Positions 18,358-25,226 of a DNA stretch of 32,710 nucleotides are shown one piece after another. The stretch covers positions 1 to 32,710 of the forward strand of contig JAEELE010000074.1 of NCBI GenBank assembly GCA_016288755.1, written 5' to 3'. The notes under the pieces were generated by a model. The model saw nothing but the letters and a program-made list of their open reading frames with translations. It made no database searches and was not told the origin of the DNA. This DNA comes from Oscillospiraceae bacterium. Lineage in GTDB: Bacteria > Bacillota > Clostridia > Oscillospirales > Ruminococcaceae. A program made the position numbers and the translations under genes. Positions within the stretch are counted from its first letter, which is position 1. Every line of letters starts with the position of its first letter.

Positions 18358-19563
18358 TCAGTTCATCGCGTAGTCGAGCGCCTGCCCGATCGTCTTCAGC
18401 TTGCCGAAATCATCGGTCGTCAGCGACCTCGGATAGGTGCCGAACGCGGTGTATTCCGTGTCGGTCCGGTAGTCCGTATGCGTGCCGTTTCTCACAGCCG
18501 CAGCCGCGCAGCTTTCTTCCTGAAAACGGAGCGCAATCTCGTCGAGCTCGGTGACCTCCGACGCATACTGCGTCACCTGATATTTGAACGCGGCGAGAAT
18601 CTCCGCTTCGGTCTGCGGATTGTCGATCTGCTTGCAGTCCTTGAAATCCGCGCCGGTGAAAGTCATCGTGCTGCCGCAGAACTGCGACAGGTCAATATAC
18701 GCCTCATCAAGCACGGTCATCGCAGAATTCACGGCGTGATGGATTCTCTTTGCGGATAAATTGCTGCTTCCGAGCTGTGCCTTTCGCATATAGCCGTTCA
18801 TCGCGGGCACGCACACCAGATCAACGATCCATCCGCCGCCAGTCTTCATCACATACAGCATGTCCTCGGAGCTGCTGCCGTTCGTGCCGACGGTCTTCAC
18901 CGTTGTGCGCCAGAGGTCCTCCGCATCGGGCATCAGCTGCAGATAGCGTCCGAGCAGCTCCTTCGCTTCGGAATTCTCCCCGGCAGCCTTTTCGTAGCTG
19001 CCGAGCACCTCTGTGCGGTATTCCTGATATGCCGCAAGTGCCGCTTTTGCCTGCACTGCCTGCCCGAGCGTGTAGTCCCGGATGCCGAAATCCGTGTACG
19101 AACTGAGTATGCTGTCCGCCTCCGAGCCCGTGAGCACGGAGGAGATCAGCGCGGTATTGCTCACCCGGTCGACGGCTTCCCGGTCATTTTCCCTGCACGC
19201 CTCCATGAACTGCCGCAGCACGTCATTCACGGCAGCCTCGGCGCTCCCGGCACTGCCGCTCTGTGAACGGCTGCTCTCATCGTTGCGGCTGCTTTCGTCC
19301 GTACTGCTGCTTTCGTCATTGCGGCTGCTCTCGTCATTGCGGCTGCTTTCGTCATTGCGGCTGCTTTCGTCATTGCGGCTGCTTTCGTCTGCCGCTTTCG
19401 CCGAGCTCTCGCTTTGTTCCGCACTGCTGTCGGCTGTCTGCGCACTGCTCTGCGCCGCTTCGGAGGCACTGCTGTCCTGCGAGGATGCCGCATCGGTACA
19501 GGCGGTCGCGGTGCACAGCATCGCCGCGGCGAGCAGCGCCGTCAGAAAACCGTGCCGCTTCAT
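18358..19563 (-). CDS. Ser-rich lipoprotein, paralogue 3 of 3
   Basis: The 401-residue product starts with a signal peptide (MKRHGF, hydrophobic core, then TATAC as an atypical lipobox). A long Ser/Glu/Asp/Arg linker follows, with seven six-residue units of the type DESSRN. A folded part of about 300 residues comes next. Its final domain (LSAKRIHHAVNSAM to FGTYP and a closing helix) is similar to that of the lipoprotein at 20318-21694, including the FGTYP and SEIDEI/TELDEI segments. The ATG at 19563 overlaps the preceding stop as ATGA. It is probably anchored outside the membrane. No function is known to me. Confidence 0.75.
   Translation of the reverse strand: MKRHGFLTALLAAAMLCTATACTDAASSQDSSASEAAQSSAQTADSSAEQSESSAKAADESSRNDESSRNDESSRNDESSRNDESSSTDESSRNDESSRSQSGSAGSAEAAVNDVLRQFMEACRENDREAVDRVSNTALISSVLTGSEADSILSSYTDFGIRDYTLGQAVQAKAALAAYQEYRTEVLGSYEKAAGENSEAKELLGRYLQLMPDAEDLWRTTVKTVGTNGSSSEDMLYVMKTGGGWIVDLVCVPAMNGYMRKAQLGSSNLSAKRIHHAVNSAMTVLDEAYIDLSQFCGSTMTFTGADFKDCKQIDNPQTEAEILAAFKYQVTQYASEVTELDEIALRFQEESCAAAAVRNGTHTDYRTDTEYTAFGTYPRSLTTDDFGKLKTIGQALDYAMN
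19264..19389 (-). repeat. Seven 18-bp tandem repeats in a lipoprotein linker
   Basis: Seven in-frame 18-base units (each encoding DESSRN or a variant) lie head to tail. Four consecutive units are almost identical, and two internal units (DESSST, DESSRS) are diverged. Because the unit is a multiple of three, changes in copy number would alter linker length without shifting the frame. Confidence 0.9.
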
Positions 19564-20303
19564 CCTTCGGTGCTCCATGCGTCGCCTGCTGCAACCTGAT
19601 AGCTCGTGACCTCGCGGAACACGTCTCTGGTGTCGTCCTCAATGAAATAGTCAAAATAATACCGCTCGCCGACCTGTGAAATATAGGTGTTCACCGTGAC
19701 CCGGCTGCCGGACGATGTCACGTCGGAGACCTCGGCGACATAGAGGTGGTCGGGCTTGCAGTAATCGCGCTTGAGCTGATCGACCTGCTCGCGCGTCAGC
19801 TCGCCGTCGAGAAATGCATCCTCGAATTCGAGCCAGCCCTTATTCAGCCAGCTTTTGTATTGTTCGCAGAGCGCCGGGTTTTCCTCGACCCTGCCGAGCT
19901 GCGCGGTCTGACCGTTTGCCGCGGCATTCTGTTTATATGCCGCAATGCCCTTCTCGTCCAGACCGATCTGCGCATAGATCGCATCAAGCAGGTCGCTCTC
20001 GCTCTTTCGCTCAGAGGCGTCCTTCAGCAGCTCCGTGAGCCTGACTGCGTCGCAGACCTCGTTGAGATTGGTCGTGTCGAGGATGAACTGCTTGGGGTCA
20101 TTGGGGTCATTCTGCAGCAGCTTCTGTGCGAATTCCTTTGCGCCCGCAAGCCCGGCTTCGTTCGAGCTGCTCTGCGCCTCCGCGGAATCCTGCGCGGATG
20201 CTGCACCCTTTGCTGCATTGGATACGGCTGTTCTGCCGCATGCGGTCAGCGCACACAGCGCCGCCGCCGCGAGCAACGCCGCAAGAATTCTGTTCTGCTT
20301 CAT
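19560..20303 (-). CDS. Short lipoprotein, paralogue 2 of 3
   Basis: The 247-residue protein has a signal peptide with lipobox LTAC at its end, then a short Ala/Ser/Glu-rich linker and one folded domain. That domain resembles the central domain of the lipoprotein at 20318-21694: DTTNLNEVCDAVRL compares with DNTNICDLIGFYRM, and NPALCEQY with NPKLCKEY. The HLYVAEVSD segment compares with RLYVFEVEA. The C-terminal domain of its neighbours is missing, so the protein is about half the size. AAGGTG lies 6 bases before the ATG at 20303. Its stop overlaps the next start. Confidence 0.75.
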   Translation of the reverse strand: MKQNRILAALLAAAALCALTACGRTAVSNAAKGAASAQDSAEAQSSSNEAGLAGAKEFAQKLLQNDPNDPKQFILDTTNLNEVCDAVRLTELLKDASERKSESDLLDAIYAQIGLDEKGIAAYKQNAAANGQTAQLGRVEENPALCEQYKSWLNKGWLEFEDAFLDGELTREQVDQLKRDYCKPDHLYVAEVSDVTSSGSRVTVNTYISQVGERYYFDYFIEDDTRDVFREVTSYQVAAGDAWSTEG

Positions 20304-20317
20304 CAAAGTCACCTTTC

Positions 20318-21694
20318 TCAGTTCTGTTTCTGTGCGTGCTGCATCGCCTGATCGAGCGTGCGGACCGATGACCGTTCCGATTCAGACAGCACATTCGGAT
20401 AGGTGCCGAACGTATCAATGCTCTCGCCGGTGATCGGGTCCTCAGACTGCCCGTAGCGGATCGCCACCGCCATGCAGATGCCGTTGCTGATCGAAATCCG
20501 GATTTCGTCGATCTCCGAGATGCTGTCGTAGTAGACAGCCATTTTATATTTCACCGCGGCGAGCTTCGTGCCCTTGGGGGAATCTTCATTCAGCGTGACA
20601 GGCTGCAGATTTTTGAAATCGCTGCCCTTATAGGTGTGGATGCCGTTGAGCTCGCTGCCGATGCCCACTTCTTCATCAATATCTGTCAGCGCGGCATTGC
20701 ACGCATTCGAGATCGTTTTGGCATACGCATTGGCACGGGTCGTGCGCGAGGTGTTCACCAGATCGCTCAGACCGTTGCTGAGCGTCAGATCGACCGCCAT
20801 CTTGTTGCCGCGCTGCGAGACATACAGATACTCCACCTTTGTATCGCCGGATTGATCCGTCGCCTCGACCTCGAACACATACAGACGTCCGATCTTCCGA
20901 TAGATTTTCCGGACAAACTCGATCTGCTCCGCGGTCATATTGTTGTCCGCGATCTCCTCGTCGAGCTCCTCCAGCACCTCGTCGATCTTGCCGTTGTATT
21001 CCTTGCAGAGCTTGGGATTATCGGCACTGCGCAAAATCCGCCAGCTTTTGATCGCGTTGTCGTCGTCCTCTTCCATTTCGGAAAAAAGCTCATCAAGAAT
21101 CTGTTCATCGCTCATTTCGGGAACGCTTTCGTCGCCAATCCCGGCAAATTCGAGCCGGAGCATCCGGTAGAACCCGATCAGATCGCAGATGTTTGTATTG
21201 TCGACGATCATCTGACGGTCCTTCCGGACCAAGCCGTCCATCGTGCGCTCGAGATACTTGGTCGCAGCCGCCAGATCGGAACTGCCTGCGCTGACATCGT
21301 CTGTGCGGCTGCTTTCGGCTTTGCTGCTCTCAGATTTGCTGTTCTCAGATCTGCTGCTCTCTGCCTTGCTGCTCTCAGACTTGCTGTCTCCGGTTTTGCT
21401 GCTTTCCTCACGGCTGCTGCCGTCGGCGCCTGCGAGCGCAGATGCGCTGCTTTCCGTGTCGGAATTGCCGCTCTCCTGCGATTTTGAGCTCTCGTCCGTG
21501 CGGCTCTCCGATTCCTCCTGCGAATCTGCCTTTGCATCCGCCTCGGAGGATTCGTCTGCGGTGCTGCTCTCCGCCGCCGTGCTGCTCTGGGCTGCCGAAG
21601 ACGTCGGGTCGGCGGTCGAATTGCCGCCGCATGCGCAGAGCGATGCCGCCATGAGCAGCGCCATAATTGCCGATATCAGTTTTCTGTGTGTCAT
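20318..21694 (-). CDS. Ser-rich lipoprotein, paralogue 1 of 3
   Basis: The 458-residue product has a signal peptide ending in a good lipobox (SLCAC), then about 130 residues of Ser/Glu/Lys/Asp-rich linker with ESSKSESSKAESS-type repeats. Two folded regions follow. The central one is shared with the lipoprotein at 19560-20303, and the last one (AKTISNACNAALTDIDEEVG to FGTYPNVLSE) with the one at 18358-19563. The last domain's opening helix and Leu-Thr-Asp-Ile-Asp motif recall the C-terminal parts of pilin-like proteins of ruminococci; this is only a resemblance. AGGG precedes the ATG at 21694. It follows ruvA by 69 bases. Confidence 0.77.
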   Translation of the reverse strand: MTHRKLISAIMALLMAASLCACGGNSTADPTSSAAQSSTAAESSTADESSEADAKADSQEESESRTDESSKSQESGNSDTESSASALAGADGSSREESSKTGDSKSESSKAESSRSENSKSESSKAESSRTDDVSAGSSDLAAATKYLERTMDGLVRKDRQMIVDNTNICDLIGFYRMLRLEFAGIGDESVPEMSDEQILDELFSEMEEDDDNAIKSWRILRSADNPKLCKEYNGKIDEVLEELDEEIADNNMTAEQIEFVRKIYRKIGRLYVFEVEATDQSGDTKVEYLYVSQRGNKMAVDLTLSNGLSDLVNTSRTTRANAYAKTISNACNAALTDIDEEVGIGSELNGIHTYKGSDFKNLQPVTLNEDSPKGTKLAAVKYKMAVYYDSISEIDEIRISISNGICMAVAIRYGQSEDPITGESIDTFGTYPNVLSESERSSVRTLDQAMQHAQKQN

Positions 21695-21763
21695 ACGAAG
21701 TCCCTCACTGTTTCCGTTATTCCGTTGGCTGCTGTTCTTTTTCTGTATCGGTACGTTCAATGA

Positions 21764-22360
21764 TCACAGATTCTTGCCGAGCTCCCGCAGCGAGAGGCGG
21801 ATCAGCTCAGAGGCGGGCAGTGCGGGGTCGAGCGCGGCGAGCACACCGGCTGCCTCGCTCTGGGAATATCCCAGCACCAGAAGTGCGGACATTGCCTCTT
21901 CGGTATTGCCGCCCGCAGGTGCCGCAGCGACCGGCACAAAGCTGCCGATCTCCGCAGATTTTGCGAGCTTGTCCTTCAGCTCCAGCACGATGCGCTGTGC
22001 GGTCTTGGCGCCGATGCCCTTTGCCTTCGTCAGCGCCTTGTGGTCGCCTGCCGCGACGCACAGGGCAAAACGGTCAGGCGTGAAATCGGAAAGGATCGCG
22101 AGCGCCGCCTTCGGTCCGACGCCGGAGACCGCGGTGAGCTGGTCATAGCAGCTGCGCTCGGCGCGCGTGAGAAAGCCGTAGAGTGCGATGTCGTCCTCGC
22201 GGACGGTCAGGCGCGTGTAGAGCATTGCCTCCTCGCCCGCTGCCGGCACGCCCGCAGCCGTCTGCAGGCTGACGCGGCATGCATAGCCGACGCCCCCGCA
22301 TTCGATCACGACCAGACCCGGCTCGCGGCTGAGTACCCTCCCGCGCAGGCTGTCGATCAT
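21764..22360 (-). CDS. ruvA: Holliday junction DNA-binding protein RuvA
   Basis: RuvA binds four-way junctions and loads RuvB. The 198-residue product shows the N-terminal OB fold (MIDSLRGRV to YGFLTRAE). Two helix-hairpin-helix motifs follow (LTAVSGVGPKAALAIL at 75-90 and KAKGIGAKTAQRIVLEL at 112-128). The C-terminal RuvB-interacting domain (LLVLGYSQSEA) comes after a flexible Ala/Gly-rich linker. The gene begins 14 bases after ruvC with AGAGGAAG upstream. Confidence 0.96.
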   Translation of the reverse strand: MIDSLRGRVLSREPGLVVIECGGVGYACRVSLQTAAGVPAAGEEAMLYTRLTVREDDIALYGFLTRAERSCYDQLTAVSGVGPKAALAILSDFTPDRFALCVAAGDHKALTKAKGIGAKTAQRIVLELKDKLAKSAEIGSFVPVAAAPAGGNTEEAMSALLVLGYSQSEAAGVLAALDPALPASELIRLSLRELGKNL

Positions 22361-22374
22361 AGTAACACTTCCTC

Positions 22375-22854
22375 TCAGTAATCCGGCGGTGCGCTGTGCC
22401 CGTGACAGATCGCAAGGGCGAGCGCGTCGGCGGTGTCATCGGGCTTCGGCACCTCTTCGAGATGCAGAATGCGCCTTGTCATTTCCATGACCTGATGCTT
22501 TTCCGCCTTGCCGTAGCCGACCACCGCAGACTTCACCTGCAGCGGCGTATACTCACAGACGGGAATGCCGCGCTGGGCGCAGGTCAGCAGAATGACTCCG
22601 CGCGCCTCGGCGACCTTGATGCCTGTGGTCTTGTTGGTGTTGAAATAGAGCTTTTCGACAGACATGACCTGCGGCTGATAGCGATCGAGCAGAAAGCACA
22701 TGTCGTCATAGATCTGCTTCAGCCTGTCACCGAAGGGCATTTCTGCCTCGGTGAGGATGCTGCCGTATTCGACCGGGCGGAAATCCATGCCCTGATAATC
22801 GACGATCCCGAAGCCGATGATCGCATAGCCCGGGTCTATGCCGAGAATTCGCAT
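22375..22854 (-). CDS. ruvC: Crossover junction endodeoxyribonuclease RuvC
   Basis: RuvC resolves Holliday junctions by paired nicks. The 159-residue product keeps the four acidic catalytic positions: D7 in GIDPGY, E67 in SVEKLYF, and D140 and D143 in KPDDTADALA. Length is normal. GGGAGG lies upstream of the ATG. It is the first gene after a promoter and a 430-base non-coding gap, so it probably heads the transcript containing ruvA, the lipoproteins and ruvB. Confidence 0.97.
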   Translation of the reverse strand: MRILGIDPGYAIIGFGIVDYQGMDFRPVEYGSILTEAEMPFGDRLKQIYDDMCFLLDRYQPQVMSVEKLYFNTNKTTGIKVAEARGVILLTCAQRGIPVCEYTPLQVKSAVVGYGKAEKHQVMEMTRRILHLEEVPKPDDTADALALAICHGHSAPPDY

Positions 22855-22894
22855 ATCCGTCCTCCCTCAACTGCAAAGCTCCATAGCTTTTTCT

Positions 22895-22932
22895 ATTATA
22901 ACACGAAACACCTGCAAAAAGCAAGTGTTTCG
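22895..22932 (-). promoter_or_regulatory. Promoter of the ruvC operon with an overlapping palindrome
   Basis: On the minus strand, TTGCTT (22919-22924) and a perfect TATAAT (22895-22900) are 18 bases apart, about 40 bases before the ruvC start. A 12-bp inverted repeat with one mismatch (arms 22904-22915 and 22921-22932, loop AAAAA) covers the -35 box and most of the spacer. This position suits a repressor operator. The arms (CGAAACACCTGC type) do not match the Firmicutes LexA box. Confidence 0.65.
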
Positions 22933-23006
22933 GGTAAAAGTTCATATTTATTCGCAGCTGAGGTCCGATCGGCTGTCACGATTACGGTGAAACAGGGGGT
23001 CAAGTC

Positions 23007-23204
23007 AGGAGTGAGCAGTGAGGAGTGCGGAGCGGCGGTGTCCGCTTACGCGGACGGATTTTGAATGCGTGCAGGACATGCGAAAAGCACGGACGCGGAG
23101 CACGCGCCGGCGCGCCTTGCGGTAGGTTATTGCTCCCGATGATTCACGCAATCAGCAGAAGAAGTGACGGAACAACTCCTCACTCCGAACTCCTCACTCC
23201 GAAC
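23007..23204. repeat. Intergenic repeat element, family 2 (copy A)
   Basis: Termini are inverted runs of AGGAGTGAG (left) and CTCACTCC (right). The inner blocks CGGATTTTGAATG and GAAGTGACGGAACAACT recur in the same order and orientation at 30985-31126. The middle differs between the two copies. A small hairpin TCCGCTTACGCGGA lies at about 23040-23053. It has no coding capacity and resembles a miniature insertion element. Confidence 0.65.
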
Positions 23205-23284
23205 CGGACTTCCTACCTGCTCCCTCCTCCCTTTCGCGACGGAACGCATTTCTCACTTCTCATTTCACACTTCTCATTCTCCGT

Positions 23285-24079
23285 TCACCCTTCGCGGTGC
23301 TGCCTGCGGTAGACAGTCGGGGTGACGCCGTTGTTTTTCTTGAACTGCCGCATGAAATGCTCCTCGCTGTCATAGCCGCAGAGCTGCGCGATGTGCGCGA
23401 CCGTATAGCTCGTCGCGGTCAGCAGCTCGCGGGCACGCACCATCTTGCAGTTGATGACGTCGGCGATGCAGGTCAGCCCGAATGCCTCGCGGTAGACAAG
23501 CTGAAAATAGCTGCGGCTCATGCTGACCTCGGCGCAGAGCATGTCGACCGTCCAGTGCTCCTGCGGGTTTTCGTAGATCTTCTCGCGCAGGCGCACCAAC
23601 TCCTGAAAGCGCGGGATCGCGCTCACCTGTGACAGACTGCCCGACACAGCGGCGCCGGTCTCCGAAATGCGGATGAGCAGCGCCTTGAGCAGACAGTCGA
23701 TCATCTCCGAGCGGCGCGGATTACCCGCATAGAATTCCGCACAGAGCTGTTCGATCAGCACCGAGAGAAACACAGTATCGCCGAAGCGGAGCAGCGCATT
23801 CTCCGGGATGTGCAGCGACTCGAAGAAGCTGCGGTCCGAGCCCGGCGCAAACAGCATCCAGTCGCAGAACATATCCCGCTGGGTCGGCTCAAAACGCAGC
23901 GGTGTCCGGTCCGTCACCAAAATCGCATCGCCCGGGCGCGCGTCCACGGTGCTGCCTGCAAGCGTCAGGGACAGCTCGCCGTGCGTCAGCAGCAAGAATT
24001 CTCCGAAAAAGCCGTTGGGCTGATAGACGGTCCTTCCCGCCGTCAGCAGCGACTGATATCCGATCTCCAGAATCTGCAC
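23285..24079 (-). CDS. AraC-family transcriptional regulator
   Basis: The 264-residue protein has an N-terminal cupin-like sensing domain (about 1-140, with HGELSLTLAGSTVDARPGD). A C-terminal pair of helix-turn-helix motifs (about 165-262) includes YFQLVYREAFG, VAHIAQLCGYDSEEHFMRQFKKNNGVTP and the usual YRRQ end. The effector is unknown. Translation probably starts at GTG 24079, with GGAGGG 6 bases upstream. The alpha/beta hydrolase gene ends 21 bases before it, so the two may be one unit. The regulator could control the hydrolase or the downstream genes; the sequence does not say which. Confidence 0.9.
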   Translation of the reverse strand: MQILEIGYQSLLTAGRTVYQPNGFFGEFLLLTHGELSLTLAGSTVDARPGDAILVTDRTPLRFEPTQRDMFCDWMLFAPGSDRSFFESLHIPENALLRFGDTVFLSVLIEQLCAEFYAGNPRRSEMIDCLLKALLIRISETGAAVSGSLSQVSAIPRFQELVRLREKIYENPQEHWTVDMLCAEVSMSRSYFQLVYREAFGLTCIADVINCKMVRARELLTATSYTVAHIAQLCGYDSEEHFMRQFKKNNGVTPTVYRRQHREG

Positions 24080-24100
24080 GGTGTGCCCTCCCCTCTGCGT

Positions 24101-25210
24101 TTATCCTCCGAGGCTGTCGAGATATTCCTTCACGAGTGCGCCGCATTCCGCCGGGCGCTGCTGATAGATCAAGTGGTCGCCCGCGAGACAGACGACCTCG
24201 CAGTTCCCCATTTTTTCGGCATAGGGATAGAGAACATCCTCGCGTGCCTTTCGGTATTCCGCAAGGATCCGCTGCAGCTCAGCGTCGTCATCCGCGTATT
24301 CCGTCGGGAACGGCGAAATGTCCCTGTGATTGAGTTCGATATCCCGGTTGCGGAACCTGTTGCGCAGAATCAGGTCGTCCTTGGTCTCTATGCCCCAGCT
24401 CGCGCAGATGTAGCGCTTCGGGATATCATTCGCGGTGATGCTCTCCCACGCTTCCTGCGCGTTCTTTCCGATCAGGCACGATTCCGACGTCGATGCGTCA
24501 GATTCCAGCGTCATCAGCGCGAGCGCATCCGCCAGATACTGCTCCTCCTCAGAATAGTTGTCCGGCAGACGGTATTCGTAATCCCGCAGCACATAGCGCG
24601 AAAAGCCCAGCCTTGCACAGAGCGTCAGCAGCCGGTCAACCAGCCCGATGCTGCCGTCTCCCCCGTCCTCGTCCGCAAAGGCATCTGCGCTGAGCTGGCT
24701 GCCGTCAACAAACACGATGCCCTCGATCTCCTCCGGATATTTGCAGGACCAGTAGTTTGCATAGGCACCGCCGATCGAGTGCGGCATCAGAACATAGGGC
24801 GCGGGAATCCCGGCGTTTTTCAGCGCGGTGCGGTAATCCTCGACGATGAAGTCAAGGGTCATCTCGTGATCGGTGTCATCGCTCAGCCCGTAGCCGGCGC
24901 GGTCGACGAACACGACAAGCTCGTCCGGCTCGATCGCGGCGGTCATCTGCCGGAAGGTCACGGAATAGTCGCCCATGCCGAGCCCCGCCATCGCGACAAC
25001 AGTATGACGCCCGTTTTCATTGCCGACTTTTGAGACATTGAGCGCATGATCGCCGACGGAGACCGGATTCACACAACCCTTTTCCCGCAGCAGATCAGTC
25101 TCGCAGCTGCGCTTCACGCGGTGGATGATAAAGGTCACGAGCGTGAAGATCAGAAATGCCCCGAGCAGGATCAGCAGAATCCGCCCGGTGATCCGCAGTG
25201 CCTTTTTCAT
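24101..25210 (-). CDS. Membrane-anchored alpha/beta hydrolase
   Basis: The 369-residue product begins with a basic start and one hydrophobic helix (about 8-30), probably anchoring it with the catalytic domain outside. The nucleophile elbow is MPHSIGGAY with Ser145. AGLGMGDYS (75-83) fits the oxyanion-hole loop, and the C-terminal LAGDHLIYQQRP supplies the catalytic His. The family covers esterases, lipases and related hydrolases, so the substrate is open. AGGAGG lies 9 bases before the ATG. It follows the topoisomerase gene by 16 bases. Confidence 0.87.
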   Translation of the reverse strand: MKKALRITGRILLILLGAFLIFTLVTFIIHRVKRSCETDLLREKGCVNPVSVGDHALNVSKVGNENGRHTVVAMAGLGMGDYSVTFRQMTAAIEPDELVVFVDRAGYGLSDDTDHEMTLDFIVEDYRTALKNAGIPAPYVLMPHSIGGAYANYWSCKYPEEIEGIVFVDGSQLSADAFADEDGGDGSIGLVDRLLTLCARLGFSRYVLRDYEYRLPDNYSEEEQYLADALALMTLESDASTSESCLIGKNAQEAWESITANDIPKRYICASWGIETKDDLILRNRFRNRDIELNHRDISPFPTEYADDDAELQRILAEYRKAREDVLYPYAEKMGNCEVVCLAGDHLIYQQRPAECGALVKEYLDSLGG

Positions 25211-25226
25211 GATGCGCTGCCTCCTG

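Larger units (their letters stand above)
22855..23284. other. 430-base non-coding gap between the AraC-type gene and ruvC
   Basis: The gap holds the ruvC promoter and palindrome (22895-22932), about 70 bases with no recognised signal, a repeat element (23007-23204), and an 80-base stretch rich in TCTCACTTCTCATTTC-type runs up to the AraC-type stop codon. No open frame on either strand looks like a gene, and no RNA gene was recognised. Confidence 0.7.

Noticed and set aside
19264-19389. Possible CRISPR array (regular 18-bp repeats)
   Set aside because: Units are contiguous without spacers and lie in frame inside a lipoprotein gene; no cas gene is present.
22904-22932. LexA/SOS operator or intrinsic terminator at the ruvC promoter
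   Set aside because: The arms do not contain the CGAAC-N4-GTTCG pattern, and no U tract follows the stem on either strand.
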